64,000 nucleotides of DNA from assembly GCF_017743935.1 (NCBI RefSeq), contig NZ_JAGHRE010000014.1:32986-96985 (forward strand), in the 5' to 3' direction. Within the stretch, counting starts at the first letter, position 1. Every line of letters starts with the position of its first letter. A program made the position numbers and the translations under genes. Shown in pieces: positions 9,123-17,212 of the stretch. A model generated the notes under the pieces. That model ran no database searches. It was not told the origin of the DNA and saw only the letters and a list, made by a program, of their open reading frames with translations. This stretch comes from Tropicibacter sp. R16_0 (lineage in GTDB: Bacteria; Pseudomonadota; Alphaproteobacteria; Rhodobacterales; Rhodobacteraceae).

Positions 9123-9649
9123 GCTTGAGTCTTTGGGGCTCCGTGAAGAGGTACCCCGAGTTCATCGCACTGCCGGAACGGTATTTTTCCGCTGTACTGT
9201 GTCTATGCTGTTCGTGGACAATCGACCTGATTGCTGCAAGTCCATAGGCTCGTACCGACAACGACACAGACGTGTTGCAGGTACGAGAGGCCTTCCAGCA
9301 TTTTGAGATGCCTAATGGCTGCTTACGCAGGCCTGTCGCGGCGCGCCACCGACCAAGCAAAGATCGGGTGAGAAGTTAATTGCGTTCCGACTACCAGTGC
9401 AGCGGGCCCAAGTCGAACGGCAGCTTTTTTAAGTATTCTTGTTGATGATGCACTTGCAGCTAGTGACGGCTTTCCGCCCAGTTCGCAGTTTCCAACAACA
9501 CTATTTCAGTCAATTTGCACGTTTCCTCTTTTCAAATCAGGAGACGTTTCGTACGAAGATCAGAGCACACCGGTGGGTTGTGTGGACTACCTATAGTCAT
9601 GAAATATTGAAGAAAAATACTTCGCCTTCTGGGATCCCCCTGGGCGAGA
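9123..9649. other. Divergent intergenic region, no supported gene
   Basis: About 527 bases between the GHKL gene and the helicase-like gene, which point away from each other, so it should hold both promoters. The 72-aa frame 9439-9657 ends inside the start of the next gene, has no motif and looks spurious. Confidence 0.4.
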
Positions 9650-11947
9650 ATGAATAAATGCGCGCTGATGTTTGACAACAAGGACGACAACACTCAAAGC
9701 TCAGACGAAATCAAATGGCTCGATCGGGATGACGCGCTCATTCAGCTGAAATCGCACATCCAGCTGTTCCTGAGAGACGCAGAAAAGTGGCACCAGACAG
9801 ACCCTAAAGAGGCGCCTCCGGTGCTTGGAATGAAAGTCTCTGCTGGTTTGGGGAAAACCCGCTCGACGTTGGAAAGCATCGCCGAGCAGGGTGCGGAGAT
9901 CCTGAAACATGGTCACATCTTCATCTATGTGCCGACGCTTGATTTGGCCGACCAGGCCGCGCAGGATTTCAAGGAGTTCAATTCCGGCCTGCCGCACATG
10001 GTGCTGCGGGGCCGCTCGGCGATCAATCCGTCAACCGGCGCGCCGATGTGTTCCCGGGCAGATCTCGCGGATGCCATTGTCGGCAATGTCAGCTCTGTTA
10101 CCCAGGCCTTGTGCCGGAAAGCGGTTTCGGAAACCGAAACCGTTTACGCAAGATGTGCCACGGGGTGCGCGTATCTCGATCAGACCAAAACAGAAGACCA
10201 CCGCATTGTCTTCCTTGCGCATGCCTACCTCAGGCTGAGGGTGCCGCTTGAAGGTGAGGTGGCACTGCGCATCATCGACGAAAAGTTCTGGGGGCCTCTT
10301 GTTCATACGGAGACGCTCTACAGGGATCATTGGCTGACGCCGCAGTACCGGGCCCCGTCAAAAGACGAGGAGATCGAAACAGACCAGGCGCACTTTGAGC
10401 TCAGTCGCAAGGTCCGCCACGCGGTCTCTCTCGCACTCGAAACCGGTGAGCCAATCCATGGCAATCTGCGCGACCTCGAAGTGAAGAAAAGGAAGCTGCA
10501 AAAGCTGGCCAACTATGAAGCCAAACAGGTCCCAGGTCTCTATCTCCGCCCTGACTGGAAGGATGACACGCTCCGGAAGAAACGCGACAGTTTCGATGCT
10601 GGTCTGGCAGATCGCGCCAGGGTCCAGGCGAAGATTTTCAGGCTGCTTGCTGCCACCGCGGATCAGGACACCACAGAGCGTCTGAGCCTTGCCAGGTTCT
10701 CACAAGACCATCCGGACCGGGTCACGTTCAAAGCTCATTTTCTGGATGATTTGCCTCAGACATCACCGTGGTTGTTGTTGGATGCTGATCTGGACAGCAC
10801 GATTACCCGACAGTTCTTTCCCAATGCCGAAATCGTAACACTGCACGCCAGGCCAAAGGCAGATATCATTCAGGTGCGGAACCGAACCCTTTCGGACACC
10901 TGGTTGACGTATCACGAGAAGGCTGAGCATCATCAGGATCTGGTGCTGAATATCATCAAGCGCGAAGTCGCCCTCGCGGCCTCTTCCGACAATGGTCGGC
11001 TTCTGGTTGTTGGAACCAGAAAGGTCCTGAAGGCGCTCTTCGAGCGGGCAGGGGACAAAAATGGTGTCGCGTCACAGGACGATCCGTCGATCCCATCGCA
11101 GCTCCATGGGGCGGACGTGCGTTGGTATGGTGCCAAAATGCTTGGCATCAATGACTACAAAGAGCATGCAACGGTGATTCTGGTGGGGCGAATGCAGCTC
11201 AACGTCAATGCGTTGGAAGATCAACTGAAAGCGATGTTCGGGGACAGTGGCGAACCGCTGGTACTTACTCAGGACAACAGGCTTGTTGAGGAGGGGGCGG
11301 GTTCGACTGCCTCCTCAGAAAGCAGAGAACGCGGATCAACACGTGGACCCCAGGTCCATCCGGATGAACGCGGCACTGCACTTCTCCGCCAAAACCGTGA
11401 GGCGGCGTCCGAGCAGGCCATTGCCCGCCTGCGGCTGGTGTTTCCCAATCGAGCAAAAAGGGTTGTCATTCTGAGCAACGTGCCGCTGCCAAACCTGCCC
11501 GTCGATACCTACGTGGAACTCGAAGCCTTCGCAGAAGGCCGACATGGACATCGGAGAACATCAAACTACCGCAAATTGGAATCCGCTGTTACTTCCAACG
11601 ATGGCGCGCCAAGCGTCAAAGGTCTCCGTACCGGCAAAACGGGCCTTTTCCAGGACGCACGGCACTTTTTCACGAAGCCAAGTGCTACCAAAGAAATAAC
11701 TGACGAGTTGTCCAATGGCGGCGTTACAGAAGCTCTGGCCCAAATCGCTTCGGATAGAAACTGGAACGCCACCGAAGTTACTCTGGCCCCAAGGCGAGGT
11801 GGCAAACCGTTCAGCGCCGTCGTGTTCTCCTCTCCGGATCAGGCCCTCGATATCGCCAGTGAGCTCTGGCCAGGTTTCAAGGTTGCCTTGGGACGGGCGC
11901 TGACTTCCACCATCTCGGATCAGGAAGACGTTATCGAGGACGCATAG
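9650..11947 (+). CDS. DinG/XPD-like superfamily 2 ATPase with possible Fe-S cluster cysteines
   Basis: 765 aa. Walker A is SAGLGKT (64-70) and Walker B is IIDE (208-211). Between them lie Cys134, Cys155, Cys169 and Cys173, followed by HRIVFLAHAYLRL, the position and context of the Fe-S cluster of DinG/XPD helicases. The second half has a motif V/VI-like stretch (GINDYKEHATVILVGRMQLN, about 500-519) expected of a second RecA fold. The last 200 residues are unassigned. A DNA helicase or translocase for element replication, transfer or defence is likely; the exact family is not certain. The start at 9650 is preceded by GGGCGAGA. Confidence 0.65.
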   Translation: MNKCALMFDNKDDNTQSSDEIKWLDRDDALIQLKSHIQLFLRDAEKWHQTDPKEAPPVLGMKVSAGLGKTRSTLESIAEQGAEILKHGHIFIYVPTLDLADQAAQDFKEFNSGLPHMVLRGRSAINPSTGAPMCSRADLADAIVGNVSSVTQALCRKAVSETETVYARCATGCAYLDQTKTEDHRIVFLAHAYLRLRVPLEGEVALRIIDEKFWGPLVHTETLYRDHWLTPQYRAPSKDEEIETDQAHFELSRKVRHAVSLALETGEPIHGNLRDLEVKKRKLQKLANYEAKQVPGLYLRPDWKDDTLRKKRDSFDAGLADRARVQAKIFRLLAATADQDTTERLSLARFSQDHPDRVTFKAHFLDDLPQTSPWLLLDADLDSTITRQFFPNAEIVTLHARPKADIIQVRNRTLSDTWLTYHEKAEHHQDLVLNIIKREVALAASSDNGRLLVVGTRKVLKALFERAGDKNGVASQDDPSIPSQLHGADVRWYGAKMLGINDYKEHATVILVGRMQLNVNALEDQLKAMFGDSGEPLVLTQDNRLVEEGAGSTASSESRERGSTRGPQVHPDERGTALLRQNREAASEQAIARLRLVFPNRAKRVVILSNVPLPNLPVDTYVELEAFAEGRHGHRRTSNYRKLESAVTSNDGAPSVKGLRTGKTGLFQDARHFFTKPSATKEITDELSNGGVTEALAQIASDRNWNATEVTLAPRRGGKPFSAVVFSSPDQALDIASELWPGFKVALGRALTSTISDQEDVIEDA

Positions 11948-12070
11948 TCTCTGTCCCCTGCGAACTAATCTGAGGGAGATCGAAGCCCCCACGCCACGCT
12001 GCATTTTTGCCTGTATGGTTTGAAGGGATGTGGCTGCCTGCCAGGCCGCCACGATCATTGTCTCCGCAAC

Positions 12071-12499
12071 TCACCAATTCCCATCATAGGATGCGAAGAT
12101 GACCTGGTTCCCGACGATGAACGGGCTGCCCGGAAACGGGTTCTTAGGCGCGAGTCCTGCGCGTTCCATCTGGTATTGGTCGTTCACCATTTCGTAGGCG
12201 CAGAGCAAGGCGAGGTTTTTGCTTGGCAGTGGAAGGGCAGAAGCTGTACCGACGACATCCGGCCAACCCTCAGGGACATTCTTCAGCAAAAGCTCGGCAT
12301 ACCAGCCCGCCTTGTCCTCGCGGACAATCAGCGACCGGATGTTGCTGATGCAGATGTATGGGGACAGGTGTGTCCCCTGAAACCTCGCGACCGGCTGAAA
12401 GTCCGGATCGAAGGGGTGTTGCTCAGCCGCTTCGAGAGCCTTTTTCAGGATCTTCTTGCCGCGCTTGATGTCAGCTTTGGTGATATGTGCAATAGCCAT
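12071..12499 (-). CDS. Hypothetical protein, paralogue of the 13789-14202 product
   Basis: 142 aa. N-terminal ITKADIKRGKKILKKALEA is a basic helix. The core ISNIRSLIVREDKAGWYAELLLKNVPEGWPDVVG aligns with RNLKSIIIRQNKEGYWTGDLLLKRVPHGVPDVIG in the gene at 13789-14202, so the two are duplicates that have diverged. I know no function. CAGGAAAAATC precedes the ATG. It lies downstream of a 27-aa ORF on the same strand (12556-12639), possibly in one transcript. Confidence 0.65.
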   Translation of the reverse strand: MAIAHITKADIKRGKKILKKALEAAEQHPFDPDFQPVARFQGTHLSPYICISNIRSLIVREDKAGWYAELLLKNVPEGWPDVVGTASALPLPSKNLALLCAYEMVNDQYQMERAGLAPKNPFPGSPFIVGNQVIFASYDGNW

Positions 12500-12555
12500 G
12501 ATTTTTCCTGTTCGTTAGGGAATTGAGAGAAGGGGAGGGGGCAGTGCGCTTGCCC

Positions 12556-12639
12556 TTACAACGGGGCCGTCGGCGGATCCGGCCCCTGCACAATGAGCCC
12601 GTTACGGCTAAGCCGTTCCTCGACGCATTCATCTGTCAT
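12556..12639 (-). CDS. Putative 27-aa small protein
   Basis: ATG at 12639 is preceded at 6 bases by a perfect AAGGAG; the frame runs 27 codons (starts MTDECVEERLSRNG) to TAA. The leader carries, about 30 bases further upstream, a 20-base motif that also sits upstream of the 18954-19469 gene at a similar distance from its AAGGAG. That shared layout is the main reason to take so short a frame seriously. It could also be a leader peptide for the 12499 gene. Confidence 0.45.
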   Translation of the reverse strand: MTDECVEERLSRNGLIVQGPDPPTAPL

Positions 12640-12666
12640 TGAGAACTCCTTCTGTTCTGATCTCAG

Positions 12667-12686
12667 GAAGAAAGTGGGTTCGTTCG
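12667..12686 (-). repeat. Shared 20-base leader motif, copy 1
   Basis: Differs by one base from 19496-19515. In both places it reads on the minus strand as CGAACGAACCCACTT followed by YCTTC, a short way upstream of an AAGGAG and start codon. Bases flanking it (GCGA.CTG before it) are also similar, so the true element is probably 28-30 bases. Likely a transcriptional or leader regulatory site. Confidence 0.5.
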
Positions 12687-12758
12687 TCAGTTCGCAAAAA
12701 CGCCTTTCCCGAAAAAAAGGCGGGTTTCTGAACTTCGAATGCTTGGCTGAAAGTCGGT

Positions 12759-12810
12759 CAAAGGTGGTGGGGCGCTAATAGTGTTTCCTATTAGGCCTGC
12801 CCCACCTTTG
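12759..12810. repeat. 52-base palindromic element, copy 1
   Basis: CAAAGGTGG on the left pairs with CCACCTTTG on the right, and the centre is a perfect CTAATAG / CTATTAG inverted repeat with a 6-base spacer. A related element lies at 15114-15167. It sits in a 470-base gap (12640-13113) with no plus-strand gene before 13114. Confidence 0.5.
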
Positions 12811-12883
12811 CTTGAGGCTGGGTCTAAGACCTCCGGCAGCCACCCCTGTGTGTGGCTGCACGTCCTGAGTTTGATGCAGGTGC

Positions 12884-12935
12884 ATTTCCGGTCTGACCGT
12901 GCCGTCGGAAGCAGAGGCACGGTCAGACCGGAAAT
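12884..12935. repeat. Perfect 20-bp inverted repeat with 12-base loop
   Basis: Bases 12884-12903 are the exact reverse complement of 12916-12935. No T-run follows, so it is not an ordinary terminator. A stem this long and perfect in an intergenic gap of a mobile region may be a replication, transfer or recombinase site, or a leader structure for the gene at 13114. Confidence 0.6.
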
Positions 12936-13113
12936 CACCCTATAGAAGAACGTTCAAAGCGCCCTTCCTGGCGCGTCCGGGTATTTGGTGGATTTTTTTT
13001 TGCCAAATCCGCTTCGGGATTCCGGGAAACGGCCAATCTCCTCTTTACCCGGCCCGGACGTTCCCGGGCCCCACTCAAACCGGGCGCGATACGCCCGCAG
13101 CAAAGGATGTCAC

Positions 13114-13683
13114 ATGCCACACAGAACCGTTTGCAAAGCTTTCCTGCTGGATGAAATTGACGCTCAGGAAGAGCTGGCAAGCCCCATCGAAAGCTTCGAA
13201 CAACTGGGCGAGATCATGCCCGAATTGCTCATTGAGGAAATCGGCTGGCCCGATTACCCGGTTCAGAACGTCATCGCTCTGGCGTCAGAGCGGTTCGATA
13301 CAGGTCGCGTGACCTCTGGATTTGGCGGAGCCGAATTTGTCCGGCACGACACCAGCTGGAAGGGGACGATTGCCCATATCGGTTGCGATGTCGGCAGGAT
13401 CGGGGACGCTGTCATGACGCGGTTTCTGGAGAACGAAGACATTGCGTTCCTGTCCAGCCACCTGAAAGACCTGATGCGGAACCATATCGCGCAGGACACC
13501 TATAACGGTGCACAGGAACACCTGCTTGCGCTGGAAACCCTGTTGGATAGCGGACTGCCCTGCTTCGAGCCGCTTTATCAATACAGCCGCGGTGGCGGCC
13601 CCAGCCTGTTTGACGCGCGCACAAAAGATCATGGTGCTGGCACCGGTACCCGCGTGCTGGTCGAAATCCTGCAAACCTGGTGA
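13114..13683 (+). CDS. Hypothetical acidic protein
   Basis: 189 aa from ATG 13114 with AAAGGATG six bases upstream; the longer open frame from 12985 would run through the hairpin-rich leader. Acidic overall, with helices around 10-60 and 100-150. No motif recognised. The leader has a T8 tract, TTCGGGATTCCGGGAAACGG and a GGCCCGG/CCGGGCC hairpin, echoing the leader of the 15890 gene (T7 tract, CTTCGGATTTCAAGAACTGGCC, then an AGGGCCCG/CGGGCCCT hairpin). These similar leaders suggest common regulation. Confidence 0.6.
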   Translation: MPHRTVCKAFLLDEIDAQEELASPIESFEQLGEIMPELLIEEIGWPDYPVQNVIALASERFDTGRVTSGFGGAEFVRHDTSWKGTIAHIGCDVGRIGDAVMTRFLENEDIAFLSSHLKDLMRNHIAQDTYNGAQEHLLALETLLDSGLPCFEPLYQYSRGGGPSLFDARTKDHGAGTGTRVLVEILQTW

Positions 13684-13744
13684 GGAGACGCGCTGAACGT
13701 CCTGAATTATACCGGTTCTGGGTAAACCCGGACCTGACCTTGCC

Positions 13745-13768
13745 CCGGCCCGCAAATGCGCGGGCCGG
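13745..13768. terminator. 9-bp GC hairpin between convergent genes
   Basis: CCGGCCCGC and GCGGGCCGG pair perfectly around AAATGC. It lies between the 3' ends of the genes ending at 13683 (+) and 13789 (-). No T-run, so it would be a weak or factor-dependent terminator in either direction. Confidence 0.4.
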
Positions 13769-13788
13769 ATGCCATTCGCTTAGCTCAA

Positions 13789-14202
13789 TCAACCGTCGGC
13801 AGCATGCGGTTCGGAGGGGGCTGAATGCCGGGCGGGAGCCTTTCGTCGATCCTGAAGCCAGATGCCTTTGACCGTCAGACCAAGCATGGAAAGCACGTCC
13901 TGGCGGGTCCTGTAGGGCCAGAAGGGTGCATGTTCAGGAACACCAATCACATCCGGCACCCCATGCGGTACGCGTTTCAAAAGCAGGTCGCCCGTCCAAT
14001 AGCCCTCCTTGTTCTGGCGAATGATGATGGATTTGAGGTTGCGCACGCGCAGATGGGCAAACATTGCATTGGCGTCTGCCGAGTACGGTTTTAGCTCGAA
14101 GTGGTCCTCTAAAGATTGCTCGCGCGGAAGCTTTTCCAGAATTCTGGCAAGGAGCTTTTTGCCGTCGGCGACTTCCTTGCGGGTGAAACTGACATATTCC
14201 AT
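13789..14202 (-). CDS. Hypothetical protein, paralogue of the 12071-12499 product
   Basis: 137 aa. N-terminal FTRKEVADGKKLLARILEKL is a basic helix; the centre RVRNLKSIIIRQNKEGYW then LLLKRVPHGVPDVIG matches its paralogue closely. The two differ in the C-terminal third, here ending in a basic tail (KAPARHSAPSEPH). ATG has GAAAGGACACC upstream. Both copies run against the direction of the surrounding genes. No function is known to me; the basic helix plus conserved core could bind nucleic acid (weak inference). Confidence 0.65.
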   Translation of the reverse strand: MEYVSFTRKEVADGKKLLARILEKLPREQSLEDHFELKPYSADANAMFAHLRVRNLKSIIIRQNKEGYWTGDLLLKRVPHGVPDVIGVPEHAPFWPYRTRQDVLSMLGLTVKGIWLQDRRKAPARHSAPSEPHAADG

Positions 14203-14264
14203 CAGGTGTCCTTTCTCGATTGTCGTGAATGTTGAGAAGGGCTGCGACCAATCAGATCAGTGAT

Positions 14265-14322
14265 GCGCTTTGCGGTGGGTCGCGCCTTCACATCAGAAGG
14301 CGCGGGCTGACCGCCAAAGCGC
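14265..14322. promoter_or_regulatory. Nested hairpin between divergent genes
   Basis: Inner stem CGCGCCTTC / GAAGGCGCG (14281-14304) is perfect with a 6-base loop; an outer GCGCTTTGCGGT / ACCGCCAAAGCGC pair (one bulge) brackets it. It lies in the 450-base gap 14203-14653 that separates the minus gene from the next plus gene. Confidence 0.45.
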
Positions 14323-14449
14323 TCAGAGATCAGGAACCTGTAAAGTGGGGGCGACAGCTGCTTTCCGCCGGCCACAACTTTCGGGTTCAGATGGCGGCCG
14401 GGCAGGACCGGACAACCTCGCGTGTGCGCATCCTGAGCAGGGTCCGCAA

Positions 14450-14495
14450 GATGTTGTTCACCAGGTCCCCAGGGTGAGACCTGGTGAACAACATC
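14450..14495. repeat. Perfect 18-bp inverted repeat with 10-base loop
   Basis: Bases 14450-14467 are the exact reverse complement of 14478-14495; loop CCCAGGGTGA. No T-run. Same size class as the stems at 694-737 and 12884-12935. Confidence 0.6.
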
Positions 14496-14653
14496 CCGCT
14501 TCCCCTAAGCAACAAACAGTTCAACCGGGTTCTCTTCACACCGGGACTATCCCGAAAGCGTATCCGAAAAGCCAAACCGTGCTTCCGGCCCGACAGGGCA
14601 GGGGAGGCGGCGCCTGTTGGAACGCATCACCTGTCGGCAATGAAAGGCCAACC

Positions 14654-15112
14654 ATGAACACATCCAAAAAACACCTGCTCCATCAGGCTGCTATCCACCT
14701 TGCAGGCGACTTGCGCCAAGAGAGCCTGAAATACGGCATAACCGACCAGAAGCACTTTATTGATTGCCTGCTCGGCCTGGGCAGGGGGCTACGATCCGTC
14801 ATTGTCAGTGACAGAGAAGCTCTCCGCATCCATTACTGTAATGCATCCGCGCGCCTGCCTGAAATCCGTGCGCTTCACGCATTTGCCGCAGAGAAGCCCC
14901 GGCTCGAAGGGCAGGGGGCCTGCCTGATGGCCAGTGACGGAGACCCGCTCCGGTTCGTAGATCCGTCCCTGAAGATGGTGCTGTCCGCTGCCCTGGCAGT
15001 CGGTGCGGGCGCACAAGAGACTCTCTACATGGTGGCCGTTGTCATTGCGCTGACGGTTCTCCCCGACGACGACATCTCGGAGAGGCTGATTACAGAGAAG
15101 CTGGCCGAATAG
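14654..15112 (+). CDS. Hypothetical protein with a hydrophobic C-terminal segment
   Basis: 152 aa from ATG 14654 (AAAGGCC upstream). The N-terminal half is helical and soluble (QAAIHLAGDLRQESLKYGI). Near the C-terminus LKMVLSAALAVGAGAQ and ETLYMVAVVIALTVLP form one or two hydrophobic helices, so membrane contact is possible. No family recognised. The palindromic element at 15114-15167 starts immediately after its stop codon. Confidence 0.55.
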   Translation: MNTSKKHLLHQAAIHLAGDLRQESLKYGITDQKHFIDCLLGLGRGLRSVIVSDREALRIHYCNASARLPEIRALHAFAAEKPRLEGQGACLMASDGDPLRFVDPSLKMVLSAALAVGAGAQETLYMVAVVIALTVLPDDDISERLITEKLAE

Positions 15113-15113
15113 G

Positions 15114-15167
15114 GCAAAGGGGGCAGGGGCTTAATAGGGTATTCCATTAGGTGACCCCCACCTTTGC
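15114..15167. repeat. Palindromic element, copy 2
   Basis: GCAAAGG at the left end pairs with CCTTTGC at the right; the centre TTAATAGGGTATTCCATTAGG corresponds to the CTAATAG...CTATTAG core at 12775-12794. Starts 2 bases after a stop codon. A transcription end or an operator are both possible. Confidence 0.5.
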
Positions 15168-15337
15168 TGAACCATGAGATCCCGGGAAGAATGCCACCAG
15201 CCCTGTTGTGTGAGGGCCGATGGACATTCTCCCGCGCCCCACACCCGTGATTTCGATCACCTGCTATCCAGCCAAAACCAACAGTGCATTCACGCACATT
15301 TCTCTTCCCCTGCAATCAGACAAGAAAGGAGTCCCTA

Positions 15338-15700
15338 ATGGGTCTTGATGTCGATTTTTTCATTCCGGGCAACAATGAGCCCGTCCACGACCTTCGCAAG
15401 CACGACTGGCTTTTTGATCAGTTTCACGATCTGGCCGGCGATCTTGTCGACGAAGACTATACGGATTTCTACGTTGATGAAGAGGCCTTCGACGTGGTCA
15501 CAGAACGGGTCATCGCCGAGCTTGAAGACCTGGGGCTGGATCCGGCTCAGATACCACCAGACGTGCCGGGTGCCACCCAGGTCTGGAGCGAAGACGATTT
15601 CTCATGGGAAATCATGCTGTATTTCTACCTCAAGGTACTAACAGAGTTGCGGAACGCCGCCTCCGAACATGGCCCTCTGATCTGCGCCTGGTCGGCCTGA
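15338..15700 (+). CDS. Small strongly acidic hypothetical protein
   Basis: 120 aa from ATG 15338, with AAGAAAGGAG seven bases upstream. Very rich in Asp and Glu (for example DLVDEDYTDFYVDEEAFDVV around 40-60). No domain recognised. Small acidic proteins in mobile-element leading regions are sometimes DNA mimics that block restriction or CRISPR nucleases; that role is only a guess here, based on composition and location. Confidence 0.65.
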   Translation: MGLDVDFFIPGNNEPVHDLRKHDWLFDQFHDLAGDLVDEDYTDFYVDEEAFDVVTERVIAELEDLGLDPAQIPPDVPGATQVWSEDDFSWEIMLYFYLKVLTELRNAASEHGPLICAWSA

Positions 15701-15889
15701 TCCGCATCTGCTGGCCAACATGGTCTGAGATTGCGGTCAGCAGATCGCCGATTTTTTTCGAAACTGCCCTTCGGATTTCAAGAACTGGCCAATCTTCTTT
15801 TCACAGGGCCCGTGACTGCCCGGGCCCTGCCCCCTCATCAAACACTCCCTGCGGGAACAGTCGTTCCGCAGGCCAAGAAAGGAATATCT

Positions 15890-16516
15890 TTGAACCACGT
15901 CACCACCACTACTCCGATCGGGCAGGCTATAGCCGCTGCCAGGGGCGATTATGTGCACGACCTGTGCTGCGCCGTTGAACTGATTTCCAACCTCGGCCAC
16001 GCCATGTCCCGGGCCGCCAATATCCTGTACGACGAAAGCCCCGATGGCTCGGGTGATGCTTTTACAGAGGCATATCTGCGCCATGCTGCCAACTACCGGG
16101 ATGTGATGGCGCATCCGGATTTTCCGGCCTTCAAAGCCGAGCTCGAAGAAGCCTGGTTTGGCCCGCGGTCCCCGGGAGCGTTTCTGAGAAGCCTGTCCCG
16201 GGAAGATATCGCAGGTGTTGTGGCAGACCTCATGCTCGCATGGCGCAAGAAGAACGCGGCGACCTATCTTCAAATGGTCGAACAGCTTGCCATTCAGAAA
16301 GTTGCTGTAATGGCCGCAGCCGCCGTCCCGGGGGAGGAAGAAGCCTGCATCGCAGATGATTACCGCACGACCGGCGAGGAGATGAAGCGTTTCCTTGGCC
16401 CGGAACAAGTGACCGATCTCGAGGGTCGGTATTTCACGGGCGACGGCACGTTGTTCCCCTCGTCTGGTTCCATGAGCACCTGCCAACTCGCCGCGCAAGT
16501 GTTCCTCGGCAAATAG
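15890..16516 (+). CDS. Hypothetical protein, TTG start
   Basis: 208 aa. I choose TTG 15890 because AAGAAAGGA, the same site used by its neighbours, lies 6 bases upstream; the longer open frame would translate the structured leader. The product is mostly helical with a central acidic helix and no motif I recognise. The leader holds AGGGCCCG/CGGGCCCT and CTGCGG.AAC/GTTCCGCAG hairpins and resembles the leader of the 13114 gene. Confidence 0.6.
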   Translation: MNHVTTTTPIGQAIAAARGDYVHDLCCAVELISNLGHAMSRAANILYDESPDGSGDAFTEAYLRHAANYRDVMAHPDFPAFKAELEEAWFGPRSPGAFLRSLSREDIAGVVADLMLAWRKKNAATYLQMVEQLAIQKVAVMAAAAVPGEEEACIADDYRTTGEEMKRFLGPEQVTDLEGRYFTGDGTLFPSSGSMSTCQLAAQVFLGK

Positions 16517-16630
16517 CAGGCTTTCGAAGCTGCCAACTGAACAAAGCCAGATCCCGGGTTCGGGGTTTGGCAACCATACAATCTCTTCCCCACCACCGGG
16601 TATCCACCCAGAAACACCAGGAATAATCAC

Positions 16631-17212
16631 ATGCGTGCACTTTTGCTCTGCCCGAAATCCGCCACTGAAGCAGCCGACCAGGGTCTTGCTGCTGACGAGA
16701 TCATGAACGCCTTTATCACCGAGATCGACATCGACAGTGAGCCCGCTGCCTGCGCATCCGCGCTCAGCACCGACGGTCTCCAGGTTGTCAGCACTGAAGC
16801 TATTGATCTGCGTTGCCATGACAGAAACCACGATTTGATCTTTACCGAAGAGGGACAGGCAGGACCTCTCAAACACTTCACCTATACCATGGAGGAGGAG
16901 ATGAGGGGCTTCTATGCAGAAGGCCGTTGCCTGATTGTCGGTTTGGCTGATGACAATGGCTCCCCCACTGACGCCACGATGACTTTTGAGGAGGCCAGTC
17001 GCTTGTTCCGGTATGCAGCGCTGGAGGACCAGTACGCCACAAGAACCGGCCCATATCTGGCTTACGACGAGTTCTACAATACCTCCGGCGAGGCCTATGA
17101 ACTCCTCGAAGCTCTGCCAGCCCATCCGGATCCGGCAATTGACGAAGCGATCAACGCTGCCATGGACGCCATTGGGCACGCGCACCAGCTGACCTTCTCT
17201 GGTTGGATGTGA
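16631..17212 (+). CDS. Hypothetical acidic protein
   Basis: 193 aa from ATG 16631 with CAGGAATAA upstream. Acidic, predicted alpha/beta, with no transmembrane segment or known motif. One of a run of same-strand genes of similar size spaced by 110-240 bases, each with its own ribosome binding site and room for a promoter, so they may be separately transcribed rather than one operon. Confidence 0.6.
   Translation: MRALLLCPKSATEAADQGLAADEIMNAFITEIDIDSEPAACASALSTDGLQVVSTEAIDLRCHDRNHDLIFTEEGQAGPLKHFTYTMEEEMRGFYAEGRCLIVGLADDNGSPTDATMTFEEASRLFRYAALEDQYATRTGPYLAYDEFYNTSGEAYELLEALPAHPDPAIDEAINAAMDAIGHAHQLTFSGWM

Noticed and set aside
9439..9657. 72-aa frame before the helicase-like gene
   Set aside because: No site, no motif, and it runs into the start of the real gene.
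12540..15170. CRISPR-like array, considered because of several palindromic repeats
   Set aside because: Repeats differ in sequence, are not evenly spaced and have no spacers or cas genes.
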